From a virus, in the IMG/VR virus record IMGVR_UViG_3300036900_000315, positions 1 through 64,000 of that record: a DNA stretch of 64,000 nucleotides. One strand, given 5' to 3'. Positions 54,366 through 63,425 of the stretch are shown piece by piece. Position 1 is the first letter of the stretch. Every line of letters starts with the position of its first letter. Under the pieces are notes generated by a model, which searched no databases, was not told the DNA's origin, and saw only the letters and a program-made list of their open reading frames with translations. The translations under genes were made by a program, and so were the position numbers.

Positions 54366-54695
54366 CTACTGCCAGATACTGACGAGCGCGCCTTCGTTAT
54401 TTACATCCGCATCGACGCAATATTCCGAGGGTTCGATTTGTTCGCCTGACTCGCACGTGATCGCGAAGTGGTCAAGCAAACCGGTTGCGGTGGGGATCGC
54501 GAATACCCTGATGACGCCGGCGAGGGTTCCCTTCACCATGCCGAGGCGGCCGATGTAGACGGCGCCGGTCTGGCCGGGAAGTTGGGCGAAAAATATACGA
54601 TGAGCCCTTCCGGCAAGCGAAGGGGCTGCTACGGAAATTGGCTTTGGCGTGCCGGCGGCGGCCGGGGCGATCTTGCCGAGAGGTGTGATTGTCAT
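54366..54695 (-). CDS. Small structural protein, unknown
   Basis: 109 aa, beta-rich (AHRIFFAQLPGQTGAVYIGR, VKGTLAGVIRVFAIPTATG). Ends five bases before the MuF-like gene. Possibly a head decoration or adaptor protein. No family recognised. Confidence 0.55.
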   Translation of the reverse strand: MTITPLGKIAPAAAGTPKPISVAAPSLAGRAHRIFFAQLPGQTGAVYIGRLGMVKGTLAGVIRVFAIPTATGLLDHFAITCESGEQIEPSEYCVDADVNNEGALVSIWQ

Positions 54696-54712
54696 AATTT
54701 TCGATTGTGGCC

Positions 54713-55678
54713 TTAAGCCCGTTGCAGCGTATTCAGGAATGCGAAGTTAGCGTCCGCTTGCTGGCCTGGTGCGAGCGGTGCGCCGGAACCGAGCGGATCC
54801 CCGGGAAGCGTATAGGTCAGGGTGGCCACCGGAATAGGTACTGCGTTCTGCAGTACAAGAGTGCCGCCGGTAGGCGCCGCGTACACGTTCCAGCCGGTTG
54901 CCGTCAGCATCGAGAGAACACCGTCGGCGAAGGTGCCTGATTGATAAGGCTTGCCGGGAGGTGTGAGCCCCGCGATACTGAATCTAACGGCATGATCCGC
55001 GGCCGTCGTGACCGGGAGAGTCACGCTCGGCCCGGACTCCGCGTTCATCTTTACTGCAGGGCTCTGATAACGCGACTGGTCGACCCAGGTAATCGCCACG
55101 TCCCAAAGACCGCCTGCAGCACCAATTGCAGCAACACTCGAGACGTTGGTAAGACCCCATGTGCCGGAGTTGCGCTCGTGGAGAGCGCCGGGGCAGGGTA
55201 GCGGCTGTAAAACGATCGGCAGTCCCTTGCTGGAGAACCTGCGCCAGGCGAAGTTGCCGTCCTTCTCGAAGCGGGCGCGTTTCGTCTCGTAGCGATCCAC
55301 AGTCATGCGCTCGGACGCGTCGCGGTAGAACATCTCGAGCGCCTTATAAGAGAGATACCGGCGTAGAGGTGAGCTGCGATTCGCGTAGCCGTCGTCTGCC
55401 ACTATCTGCGAAAGGAAGATGCGCGATCGCGAAAGCCCCATGCCGAAATTATTGATGAGCCAGGCGGTCTGGACGCTCGCGCCAACCAGTAGATTCACCG
55501 CGCCACCGAAGCTGTCCATCTTCGAGAAGATGCGGTCGGCAGTTTCGTCCCACGCGATCCGGACGGCTGTCGACACATCGATCACGGGATCAGCGGCCGC
55601 GGCGACTGCAGCCACCTCGTTATCGAGGTCGAGCATATCTGCGAGCGTGATGATGTCGCTATCGGTGTATTGGGACAT
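54713..55678 (-). CDS. Head-proximal structural protein, unknown
   Basis: 321 aa. N-terminal helical domain (residues 1-150: DSDIITLADMLDLDNEVAAV, RYLSYKALEMFYRDASERMT), C-terminal beta-rich domain with APTGGTLVLQNAVPIPVATL. The helical N-terminal part is compatible with head-tail connectors (gp6-like) but too long for a simple adaptor. Coupled closely with the gene at 55691. Confidence 0.5.
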   Translation of the reverse strand: MSQYTDSDIITLADMLDLDNEVAAVAAAADPVIDVSTAVRIAWDETADRIFSKMDSFGGAVNLLVGASVQTAWLINNFGMGLSRSRIFLSQIVADDGYANRSSPLRRYLSYKALEMFYRDASERMTVDRYETKRARFEKDGNFAWRRFSSKGLPIVLQPLPCPGALHERNSGTWGLTNVSSVAAIGAAGGLWDVAITWVDQSRYQSPAVKMNAESGPSVTLPVTTAADHAVRFSIAGLTPPGKPYQSGTFADGVLSMLTATGWNVYAAPTGGTLVLQNAVPIPVATLTYTLPGDPLGSGAPLAPGQQADANFAFLNTLQRA

Positions 55679-55690
55679 TGAAGCGGGGAG

Positions 55691-56035
55691 TTAGCGAGAG
55701 GATTTAGGTGCAGGCGCCGGGGTGCGCTCTGCGATGGCTTCTTTGCCCTGCGTATACACGTTGAGATTGAGCGGGAAGCGAGACTCTAGGTCGGCCTGGC
55801 GGATCGCATCGCCCTTGGCCTTCTGGTCGACCAGGTGCACTTCGATCTCTTCGGGGGTGGCGAGACGATGGGTCCGTTCGACTAGTCCTCGCGCGGCTGT
55901 GGCACGCGACATTTGCACGATGCAACCCGCGGTTGTGCCTTTGTCCCAGTTGTCGACCGAGACCACGTAAACGTCGCGGTCAGGCATCGCTTCCATCGTT
56001 TCGCGGATGGCCTTGGCTGTTTGTCGGATGTCCAT
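55691..56035 (-). CDS. Small protein downstream of the capsid gene
   Basis: 114 aa. MDIRQTAKAIRETMEAMPDR, then strands (DVYVVSVDNWDKGTTAGCIV). Separated from the major capsid gene by a terminator, so its expression is probably reduced relative to capsid. Unknown. Confidence 0.5.
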   Translation of the reverse strand: MDIRQTAKAIRETMEAMPDRDVYVVSVDNWDKGTTAGCIVQMSRATAARGLVERTHRLATPEEIEVHLVDQKAKGDAIRQADLESRFPLNLNVYTQGKEAIAERTPAPAPKSSR

Positions 56036-56061
56036 AAAATGTGTTGGGTTTTCGTTCGATA

Positions 56062-56108
56062 GAAAAAGAGCCGCACGGTCCAGACCCGGTAGAGTCGGGC
56101 CGTGCGGT
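56062..56108 (-). terminator. Intrinsic terminator after the major capsid gene
   Basis: On the minus strand CCGCACGG (56108-56101) pairs with CCGTGCGG (56079-56072), followed by CTCTTTTTCT. It lies 19 bp past the capsid stop and would cap or attenuate the most abundant head transcript. Confidence 0.75.
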
Positions 56109-56126
56109 GATTCAAGGGAGGAAGGT

Positions 56127-57029
56127 TTAGCTGTTTACCTGGACGGCAAACTGGTTGCGGAGCACGCCGACGCCGTAGAGCACGTCAACCGTGAAGCGCT
56201 GCGACAGGGTGGCCGCGTCGTAGCTGAGCGTTACGCGCACGCCGAAGTTGCCGATTTCGGCATACTCGACGATGGCGCCGGTGCCAGCCAGGGGCGCATC
56301 GAGCTTGCGCATCACGAGGCCGATCGCATCCTTGGCGAACGCCAGGTTATGCGTGTTGTTGCCGGTCTTGGCGACGAGCTGCGAGCGGAGAACGAAGAAA
56401 TCCTTGATCTTGCCGATTTCGCCGGCGATGATCGCGTCGATACCCTGCTGGCCGGTGTTGGTCCAGCTCTGGAATTTCGGAATCTGACGCATCGAGGCGT
56501 AGGTTAGCGGGTCGACGATCAACATCTTCGGCAGGCGAGTGGGGATCTTCGCCACAAAGAGAGCGGTTTCCGCACTGTCGATCACGGCTTCGGTGATGGT
56601 GGTGTTCGCCGCGCCAACCGGGGTGTTGGCCGTAAAGTTGCCGTACAGTGCCAGGATGTCAGACTCAATCTGCTCGCCGAGTGCGTTGATCGCGGGCTGC
56701 ATGTAGGTCTTGACCAAGTCGGGGGTTGCGAGGGCCTTGGTGACATCCGGAATGCGGAACGTGCACTCTTTGTGCTTGTTGAGCACGAGCTGCGCGTTGC
56801 CGAGATTCGGATTCTGCTCGGCTACCGTTCCACCTTCACCGAGGTCGTTTGCAACCAGGGTCGGGGGGATTGCGACGTTGACGGTGTCGCCTGCGTTGGC
56901 GAGGAGGGGCTCGTACTGGCGATTGACCAGGTTGCCCATCACGAGGTTGGCGACGAGAGCTTCAAGTGCCTCGACGGCGACCAATTTGACGATCGCCTGA
57001 GCGACGTTTACTGAGGTAATAGCGGCCAT
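56127..57029 (-). CDS. Major capsid protein (P22 coat gp5-like, HK97 fold)
   Basis: 300 aa. MAAITSVNVAQAIVKLVAVE, then NRQYEPLLANAGDTVNVAIP and VTKALATPDLVKTYMQPAIN show the P22-coat-like family pattern. The C-terminal half holds the A-domain-like segment (PKFQSWTNTGQQGIDAIIAG) and FGVRVTLSYDAATLSQRFTV. Position after scaffold and portal, plus a private terminator, is diagnostic. No long delta-domain, so a separate scaffold is needed and is present. Confidence 0.85.
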   Translation of the reverse strand: MAAITSVNVAQAIVKLVAVEALEALVANLVMGNLVNRQYEPLLANAGDTVNVAIPPTLVANDLGEGGTVAEQNPNLGNAQLVLNKHKECTFRIPDVTKALATPDLVKTYMQPAINALGEQIESDILALYGNFTANTPVGAANTTITEAVIDSAETALFVAKIPTRLPKMLIVDPLTYASMRQIPKFQSWTNTGQQGIDAIIAGEIGKIKDFFVLRSQLVAKTGNNTHNLAFAKDAIGLVMRKLDAPLAGTGAIVEYAEIGNFGVRVTLSYDAATLSQRFTVDVLYGVGVLRNQFAVQVNS

Positions 57030-57086
57030 TTGTTCTGTTTGTTTCCTTTGGGGGTTGGGTTAGATTGTTGAGAGTTAGAGCCGCTA

Positions 57087-57782
57087 TTAACGGCCGGGGG
57101 AAAGTTCAGCGATTCTCGCGTATGCACGCGCCCTGTCTTCGGGCTTCATGCCGGGCTTGATGCTGTCGAGATCGATCACGGTCTCTTTGCGGGTTCCGCC
57201 ATTGCGCGCGCCGGATCCGCCTACATCCTTGACCTTCAGGAAGTAGTCGAATTCGGTGTCCATCATGTGGGCGATGTACACGTCTGCCGGTGAGCCATCG
57301 GGACCGACATAGCTTTCGCCGTCTTCGCCCAGCTTCACGGCATCGAACAGCAGCTTGTTGGCGCTGGTCTTTGCGGATTCACTGGCGAAGGTGTAATCGG
57401 AGAGGGCGGATTTAACCGTGCCGCTCCGCTCTTTCATCTCGGCTTTCTTCTCGCGCTCTTCGTCCTTTGCCGTCTTGGCAGCGAGGTCGGCCTGCAGCTT
57501 CAGAAACTCGGGAGCTTCCTTGACGTTCCAGGGCTTCTGTTTACCGGCGAGAAGGGCGGCTGCTTCGTCGGCCTTACGCTTCTCTTCGGCTGCTGTGGCA
57601 GTTGCGGAGGTCGCGAGGTCGGCATCCTTCTTCCGTTGCGCTTCGGCTGCGATCGTGGCCTGTGCGGCTGCGAGCTTGCCGTAGTCGAGCTTCGAATAGT
57701 CGACCACGAGTTTGGTGTAGTCGATGGGGGGCGGCTGGGCAGCGGCTGCCGCGGCCGCTGCTGCGGTCTCTTCAGGTGTCAT
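57087..57782 (-). CDS. Scaffolding protein
   Basis: 231 aa, Ala/Glu/Lys-rich and almost all helical. An Ala run (residues 6-15) leads into coiled coil (AEEKRKADEAAALLAGKQK, KTAKDEEREKKAEMKERSG). The C-terminal region is more structured (TVIDLDSIKPGMKPEDRARA). Placed between portal and major capsid, the standard scaffold position. Confidence 0.7.
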   Translation of the reverse strand: MTPEETAAAAAAAAAQPPPIDYTKLVVDYSKLDYGKLAAAQATIAAEAQRKKDADLATSATATAAEEKRKADEAAALLAGKQKPWNVKEAPEFLKLQADLAAKTAKDEEREKKAEMKERSGTVKSALSDYTFASESAKTSANKLLFDAVKLGEDGESYVGPDGSPADVYIAHMMDTEFDYFLKVKDVGGSGARNGGTRKETVIDLDSIKPGMKPEDRARAYARIAELSPGR

Positions 57783-57803
57783 GTTGTGTTGAGGTGGGGG
57801 TTA

Positions 57804-59411
57804 CTACTGCTGCTGTGTTTGCTTCGATGCGCCCTTGAAGATCGCGGTATCGAGCGATTTCGAGAAGGCGGTGCCGAGGTCGTTCTGTTGCTGTTTCGCC
57901 TGTTGGGCTGCAAGATCGGCGCGCGAGGGGGCGTCCGCGATTTCCTTCTGGACTTCGGTCTGCTGTTCTTTCGGTGCCTGCCGCATCACGCGGGCTGCGG
58001 TCTTCGAGTACACGTAGGTGTCGAAGGCGGGGCTCGGGATGTTCATATCGAGGGCGGCCTGCCCTTCAGCGATATCGACGATCGCGCCGTTGTCTTCAGC
58101 CTGGAGTCCCGTAACTTCGGCTTCGAGTACTTGCCCGGCTATCAGCGCGGCGTCTTCGGTAATGCCCTTCAGTGCCTCGCGCAGAATGTTTCCAAAAGCA
58201 TTGGCGACGTCTTTCGACGGGGCCATGTCCATTTCTTTGGAGTAGCCGGAGTTGGCGGACGCTGATGCGCTCGAGCTGCGCCCTTGCGCCTGCAGGTGCA
58301 TCTGACGGTAAATCTCTTCGCGCAGGGCCGCGATACGTGCCGCGGCAACGGTAAAGCTCATGCCGGACTGCTCGGCGAAGGTGAGGGTGGTGTCCTTTTC
58401 CTGAAAGTGGATGTAGGCGGTTTCCGACATCACCGGCTTGTCTTCGTAGGGGCCGGCAATCACAGGGACAGCCAGATTCGCCTGTTTCAGCGCCCATGAA
58501 AACGAGTTGTCTTGGTTGAGGTGGTCGAGGACCTGCAGGTAGACACGGTATGCCAGCCAGAGATGATCGGGTAATTCGATCTTGCGGACAGGAACTCGGG
58601 TCCACGGCTTGAGCGCATGCGGGCCGAAGTCGACCACTTCCGCGAGGCGGTCATCACCCGTTGGGACGTCTTTCCCGGACGTAACCGGGGCCTCGTATAG
58701 CGTGAAATTCTGGCGATCGAACAGGTACCACTGATCGATAACCAGCGGCTTCTTGCCAAAGACGCGCTCCGATCGCTGAGTCTTGATCACTACCCACTCG
58801 TAGTTGCCCGCCTGGTCGCAGGACCAGTTGATGACCTGAGAGGCGTCGAACGTGGTGATGTAGGCGTTGAGATCTCCGCGCGCTTTCTGCTCGCGGAAGT
58901 TACTCGCGATTGTGCTGCCCGGCAGGTCAATGAGAACGAAGGCCACGCCGTTCAGCGCGGCATCGGTGAGCCATTTCTTACTGCAGTCGACGAGAGACTT
59001 TCCGCAGCGATCTGCATTCTCGAGGAACTCATCGAGCAACCCGTCTGTTGTGCGTTTGCCGTCTTTGCCTGCGGTGAATACTGCGGGGGAATCGGCATAA
59101 AGGCCGGTCTGATACCAGCCGATTCCCGATTGCAGAATGTTCTGATAGGTGAACTCGAGTGTGCGGGCGAGGTAGACGGCGGGTGGTTCCACCGGCCGCT
59201 TGCGAAGGTAAAGCGAGGCATGCTGCTGGAGTTCGAAGCCGCCGCGGTACAGCGGGCCAATCATCGAATAGAACACCTTCAGCGCGTCGTACTCTTCGTG
59301 GTGGGCGTCGACGGCGGATACCGGGAGTGAGCTGGGGGCTTCGACAGGAGGGGCACTCGCTTGAGTGGTGGCGATCGCCAGCGCTTTCGTTTTGAGTTTG
59401 CGAACGGCCAC
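57804..59411 (-). CDS. Portal protein
   Basis: 535 aa. Contains the helical stem-like core (QVLDHLNQDNSFSWALKQAN), strands with DQWYLFDRQNFTLYEAPVTS, and SKEMDMAPSKDVANAFGNIL; the C terminus is Gln-rich (AAQQAKQQQNDLGTAFSKSL). Length and the terminase-portal-scaffold-capsid order support the call. It forms the dodecameric DNA channel. DUF4055-like by overall layout. Confidence 0.8.
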   Translation of the reverse strand: MAVRKLKTKALAIATTQASAPPVEAPSSLPVSAVDAHHEEYDALKVFYSMIGPLYRGGFELQQHASLYLRKRPVEPPAVYLARTLEFTYQNILQSGIGWYQTGLYADSPAVFTAGKDGKRTTDGLLDEFLENADRCGKSLVDCSKKWLTDAALNGVAFVLIDLPGSTIASNFREQKARGDLNAYITTFDASQVINWSCDQAGNYEWVVIKTQRSERVFGKKPLVIDQWYLFDRQNFTLYEAPVTSGKDVPTGDDRLAEVVDFGPHALKPWTRVPVRKIELPDHLWLAYRVYLQVLDHLNQDNSFSWALKQANLAVPVIAGPYEDKPVMSETAYIHFQEKDTTLTFAEQSGMSFTVAAARIAALREEIYRQMHLQAQGRSSSASASANSGYSKEMDMAPSKDVANAFGNILREALKGITEDAALIAGQVLEAEVTGLQAEDNGAIVDIAEGQAALDMNIPSPAFDTYVYSKTAARVMRQAPKEQQTEVQKEIADAPSRADLAAQQAKQQQNDLGTAFSKSLDTAIFKGASKQTQQQ

Positions 59412-59710
59412 TATTTGGACACCTTGGAATCGATATCTTTGAGGCGGGAAAGCACGTCAGCCAGGCGGCTGTTTTGCTCTTCCCTGAAAATCTGGAACTC
59501 GTTGCGTGACGTCATGCCCTGCAAAATGATCTGTTCGGCGATCAGCGATTTCTCCATCTGGTCAACTCGCGACGTGAGGATCCCCTCGGACGTGTGGGTA
59601 CCGACCAGATACGTGCCTGCGGACATGAGGATGCCCAGAATCACGGTTGCGGGTAGCGGAAGTTTGAAATCGGTGGCTATCACGGAAGCATCTTCGTTAT
59701 TGGGAGGCAC
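59411..59710 (-). CDS. Small membrane-anchored coiled-coil protein
   Basis: 99 aa. Residues 18-38 form one transmembrane helix (LPATVILGILMSAGTYLVGT); residues 45-97 are a coiled coil (RVDQMEKSLIAEQIILQGMT, EQNSRLADVLSRLKDIDSKV). Inserted between large terminase and portal and sharing one base with the portal start. Membrane proteins are unusual here; a one-span holin-like or membrane-docking role is possible. Confidence 0.5.
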   Translation of the reverse strand: MPPNNEDASVIATDFKLPLPATVILGILMSAGTYLVGTHTSEGILTSRVDQMEKSLIAEQIILQGMTSRNEFQIFREEQNSRLADVLSRLKDIDSKVSK

Positions 59711-59713
59711 ATG

Positions 59714-61090
59714 TCACAAAATCACGGTGGTGCGCGGGCCGCTCTTGCCGCGTGTTTCAGCGACTACGAGGTAGCCAAGAGCGTCTGAGGAGTGTCCTCG
59801 TTTCGGATCGGCGCGCGGAATTTCGTCGTCGAGGGTGTTGCCGGCGTTGTCGCGAGGCCAGGCAAGCTGCTCAAAGTCGGTAATCAACTCTTTGCACTTC
59901 GGGTCGACGAACAGAATGCTCGTGCCCGCCGCGGAAAGGAGTGCGCCGTTCACCATATTGGTGCGCGCTTTAACCGGTCCGTTCGATTCCGGAACGCGAG
60001 AGCTTACACTCAACCGCTGTTCTTTTACTCGAAGCGTTTCCTTGATCACCGCCCAGTCGCTGCGGTTACTCTGACGCTGTCGGGAGTTCCCGGTGGCGTC
60101 GCCGTACAGATAGACTTGCCGCAGGCCGAGCGCGATATAGGGCTCCATGCGTTTCAGGAACGCGTCGGCATGCTGGGACGTGGTGCAGTCCTTGATCACG
60201 ATCTCGTCTAAGATCCGGATCTCGATCTGCTTCTTTCCGCGCAGCATGTCTTCTCGCGTCGTCACATCGACGACTTGCGAAATAACGCTGCTAGCGGGGT
60301 CGATGTTGAAGTCGAGACTCCAATAGATCGGCCAGGCCGGATCGAATTTAAGAGAGCGGCAACACGTACGCTTGCGGTCGAAGGCGAAGTAAATCTGCCC
60401 AGTGAACTGCGCGAGGTATTTGCCGAGGACCTCCTGCTCGTAGAAGCGGACGTCGTACGAGTCCTTGAGCCCTTCGTAGTATTCGGCGGTGACAGCCGGG
60501 TTTTCACCCGGCTTCGCGAACACCGCTTCATGGCCCGACTTCTTGTCTGGGCCAACGAACCGAGACCAAACCCAATCAAATCCTTTCGGCGTCCAAACAC
60601 CGAAGCCGCAAAGCCTCTTAGCGTTCGGGTGGCGGAGACGGGCTATCATACGTAGCCACGCGTCCTCCTTGCTATAGGTCAGTTCATCGATTCCAAACCA
60701 CGCGAGGTTTGTACCCATGAGCCGGAGCGGATTGTCCAAACTCCGGAAGCGCACTGTAGATTCAGGCTCGAGAAGTTCGACCTGGTTATCCGCAGCGCGA
60801 AAGGCAAACGGCACGCCGTTCGACTCCAAGATTTCGAGAAACTCTTTCCGGGTGTTGTCGTGCAACATGCGGAAAGTGGGCGCCGCCAGGACACCCGGTA
60901 GGCCGGGATTCTGGTACGCCAATTTCAAAACTTCCTGACAGAGCGCTGCGCTCTTGCCAGTTCCCACCGGGCCGCTGAAGCCTTTGAACTTCGCGGTGAG
61001 CGCGTGAAACTCTAATTGCGTTTCAGTCGGGTACTTGCGTCCGAACTGCGAATACTGGACCTCACGCAGGCACTCCAGGGGCGGGAACAT
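59714..61090 (-). CDS. terL: Terminase large subunit
   Basis: 458 aa from ATG 61090 (MFPPLECLREVQYS); the frame opens at 61177 inside the small-subunit gene. Walker A GPVGTGKS at residues about 40-47, Walker B LAWFGIDEL near residue 130. RNase H-like nuclease acidic residues lie in IYWSLDFNID, YLYGDATG and HSSDALGYL. The ATPase/nuclease packages DNA into the prohead. The nuclease carries the usual three Asp. Confidence 0.85.
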   Translation of the reverse strand: MFPPLECLREVQYSQFGRKYPTETQLEFHALTAKFKGFSGPVGTGKSAALCQEVLKLAYQNPGLPGVLAAPTFRMLHDNTRKEFLEILESNGVPFAFRAADNQVELLEPESTVRFRSLDNPLRLMGTNLAWFGIDELTYSKEDAWLRMIARLRHPNAKRLCGFGVWTPKGFDWVWSRFVGPDKKSGHEAVFAKPGENPAVTAEYYEGLKDSYDVRFYEQEVLGKYLAQFTGQIYFAFDRKRTCCRSLKFDPAWPIYWSLDFNIDPASSVISQVVDVTTREDMLRGKKQIEIRILDEIVIKDCTTSQHADAFLKRMEPYIALGLRQVYLYGDATGNSRQRQSNRSDWAVIKETLRVKEQRLSVSSRVPESNGPVKARTNMVNGALLSAAGTSILFVDPKCKELITDFEQLAWPRDNAGNTLDDEIPRADPKRGHSSDALGYLVVAETRGKSGPRTTVIL

Positions 61091-61691
61091 CTTCAATAGC
61101 GGGTCTGTAAACGATTCCGGTCGGCTTCTGAGCGGTCGACGAGGCGGCTTCTTTGCGTTTCTTCTCGGTCCGCACACCGTTGATTGCTTCAGCCGCAGTC
61201 TCGTTGCGGACCTGGATGGTGCGGGAGTAACCCGCCATCTTCAGCGCTTTGACGCTTGTTTTTGTGCGCGTCTTGGTGATGCTGCCGGTGTTGATGTCCT
61301 CCACCGTTTCGTCCTTGACGACGATCACGTCGGCGACTGGCGACATTTCCGCCTTATCGATCAGCTCGTCCATCCGCTTTGCGCGGCGCTCGAGCGACTC
61401 CTGGTTCGACAGCTCAAACTCCCAGCGGCGTTCCTCGAGCTCGAGAACCTTGCGCGCGCGGAGCTTCAGCTTTTCAGCGTCGAGAAACGCGTCATAGGCA
61501 AGGGCACGCTGCTCCCAGCGAAACTTGCCAGACCAAAGGCCCCACTGACCAGGGCAAATACCCTTCGTCGTGCCGCGGTATTCCGCGTACGCCTTGGCTA
61601 GTGAACGCGAAGCGCCGAGATCTCGGTAGAGGGCGAAGGCGCGGAATGCAGGGGCTGACTCGTATGCGAGTTGTTCGTAGTCAAGGGGCAC
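61062..61691 (-). CDS. Terminase small subunit or DNA-packaging DNA-binding protein
   Basis: 209 aa. N-terminal helices AYESAPAFRAFALYRDLGAS with RSLAKAYAEYRGT resemble an HTH of small terminases. A long coiled coil follows (RRWEFELSNQESLERRAKRM), then a Ser/Thr/Lys-rich tail (TKTRTKTSVKALK). It overlaps TerL by 29 bp. Family not certain, position strong. Confidence 0.65.
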   Translation of the reverse strand: MPLDYEQLAYESAPAFRAFALYRDLGASRSLAKAYAEYRGTTKGICPGQWGLWSGKFRWEQRALAYDAFLDAEKLKLRARKVLELEERRWEFELSNQESLERRAKRMDELIDKAEMSPVADVIVVKDETVEDINTGSITKTRTKTSVKALKMAGYSRTIQVRNETAAEAINGVRTEKKRKEAASSTAQKPTGIVYRPAIEDVPAPGVPA

Positions 61692-61694
61692 ACG

Positions 61695-63095
61695 TTAGGA
61701 GGCCACTCTTCGGGCGTCCGCTACTTGCTGAAACGTCCGTCCGTCGCCTTCAAGGGTAGCTTCCTGGTTGGTGAACGTCTGCCAGCGCTTCACTATGACG
61801 TCGCAATAGTCGGGGCTGAGTTCCATTCCAAAGCAGAAACGGTTTGTTTTCTCGCAGGCGATCAGCGTTGTTCCGGAGCCGAGGAAGCCGTCGAAGCAGG
61901 AGTTGAACTCGAAGTCCGCGAATATCTTAACGAATAAACCTACGGGTTTCTGTGTGGGATGCACGCGTGTCTTCAGTTCGGTTTTACGGTCGCCTGCTCT
62001 GCAAAGACCGTTCCACATGAACTGATAGAGCTTGGCACCACGATCAAATGAGGTCCATGCCATTTCCACATCGGCAAAGTTGCCACTGTTTTGCTTGTCC
62101 CAGATCACCCAGCAAGGCGACGGGGCAAGAAAGTGGGTAAAGTAATTGCCGCCGAAGATAATGAAGTTCTGGATGCCGGATTCCAGCGCGTTGCGAAAAA
62201 ACGCCTCTGCCGCGTCCGGGTTATCGTCGTTCGCAATGGGCGCGTACAGCTTTGGTTTGACGATGTTTTTTCCGCCGCCGACGCCTTTTTTTGCACCGCC
62301 ATACGGATACATATGGCCCGCTGATCCGCCGCCGCCGACGACGCCTTCAGCGCCTTCGGCGCTTTGTAAACCAAATGGTTTTGGGCCGCCGCCGCCGCCT
62401 TTTTTGGATTCGCCTTTGACCTTCACGATGGCGATTCCGTAAGGCGGATCGGTGATCACGATATCCACTTTCGCACCGCCGGTAAGCCGTGCCAACTCTT
62501 CCGGCAGCGTGCTGTCACCGCAGAGCAAGCGATGCTTACCGAGAATCCAGAGGTCCCCTTTTACAGTGGCGACAGTTTCCTCAATATCAGGGCATTCGTT
62601 CTCGCCTTCCGTCTCTTCAACCGGAGCGCCGCCCGAAGCTTCGAGCACTGCATCACCAGCCGCTGCCACAACTGCGTCGAAGGCTTCCTGGGAGTAGCCG
62701 GTGCCCTCAAGCGATCCGTTGGACTCCGCCGCGATTTGCGTGAGCAGTTCCGCTAGCGCGGTGGGATCGTCTATTCCGAGGGACGCTGTGCGATTGTCGG
62801 CGGAAAGAATTCTGCGGGCCTGGACGTCAGAGCATTCCAGCCAGAAACAGGGAATCTGAGCTCCGCCGTCGCGTTTGACGGCAGCCAGGCGGTGGTTCCC
62901 CGCCAGGACGTATCCGGTAGAACGTTGCGCCACGACGGCGCCGTAGAAGCCGTTTGCCGTGATGCTGGCGCTGATAGCGTCTAAATCACCGCGCCGCGGG
63001 TTGTCCGGGTGCGGAATAAGCTTGTCGACGTCGACGAGTTCGAGCGTTTGTTCGTTAATTTGCACTTGTGGTGGAGCGGAGATCCTTCGTCCCAC
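61695..63095 (-). CDS. ParB-domain DNA methyltransferase fusion
   Basis: 466 aa from GTG 63095. Residues about 20-100 are a ParB/Srx-like nuclease-type domain (VDVDKLIPHPDNPRRGD, GYVLAGNHRLAAVKR). Residues about 185-450 are a DNA methyltransferase with DPPYG (216-220), HPTQKP (379-384) and FLGSGTT (404-410), the beta-class motif order. Residues 227-275 are an unusual Gly-rich insert (KKGGGGGPKPFGLQ, GGAKKGVGGGKN). It probably modifies phage DNA before packaging. Target base and site are unknown. Confidence 0.85.
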   Translation of the reverse strand: MGRRISAPPQVQINEQTLELVDVDKLIPHPDNPRRGDLDAISASITANGFYGAVVAQRSTGYVLAGNHRLAAVKRDGGAQIPCFWLECSDVQARRILSADNRTASLGIDDPTALAELLTQIAAESNGSLEGTGYSQEAFDAVVAAAGDAVLEASGGAPVEETEGENECPDIEETVATVKGDLWILGKHRLLCGDSTLPEELARLTGGAKVDIVITDPPYGIAIVKVKGESKKGGGGGPKPFGLQSAEGAEGVVGGGGSAGHMYPYGGAKKGVGGGKNIVKPKLYAPIANDDNPDAAEAFFRNALESGIQNFIIFGGNYFTHFLAPSPCWVIWDKQNSGNFADVEMAWTSFDRGAKLYQFMWNGLCRAGDRKTELKTRVHPTQKPVGLFVKIFADFEFNSCFDGFLGSGTTLIACEKTNRFCFGMELSPDYCDVIVKRWQTFTNQEATLEGDGRTFQQVADARRVAS

Positions 63096-63229
63096 TCCGC
63101 TGGAAAATCTTCGTCAACAAACCAACCGGTTGGCATCTCATAGTGGCCTTGTGTCTTGATTGCGCCGGGACGTTGTGTGCGTCCCAGCGTGCTCGGCCAG
63201 CGACCCGTCACATATGGACGGCATCGCAA
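62981..63229 (-). CDS. Possible small protein overlapping the methyltransferase start
   Basis: 82 aa from TTG 63229, or 51 aa from ATG 63136 (MPTGWFVDEDFPAEWDEGSP). The segment before 63095 looks protein-like; the remainder overlaps the methyltransferase gene by 115 bp and is Ser/Thr-rich. Either a short gene with a long overlap, or the methyltransferase begins later (GTG near 63065). Confidence 0.3.
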   Translation of the reverse strand: MRCRPYVTGRWPSTLGRTQRPGAIKTQGHYEMPTGWFVDEDFPAEWDEGSPLHHKCKLTNKRSNSSTSTSLFRTRTTRGAVI

Positions 63230-63239
63230 CCGGAAAGTG

Positions 63240-63425
63240 TTATTCGCTCGTCTCTGCTGGTTCCTCGGCTACATAGAAGCCCATCGCAGTGGTTTGCACC
63301 GCGGCGACAGGTGGCTTTTGCAGCCGGACCCAGAGTGAACAGAAACAGAAGTCGGGGTCGGCCCGGTCAATCCACAGGATGTGCCCGCGAATATCGAGGC
63401 CGAAAATTCGTAGCGTGAAGCTCAC
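63240..63425 (-). CDS. Small protein, unknown
   Basis: 61 aa. ATG 63425 overlaps the stop of the sigma-like gene (ATGA). Beta-rich MSFTLRIFGLDIRGHILWID with FCFCSLWVRLQKPP. Unknown. Confidence 0.55.
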   Translation of the reverse strand: MSFTLRIFGLDIRGHILWIDRADPDFCFCSLWVRLQKPPVAAVQTTAMGFYVAEEPAETSE

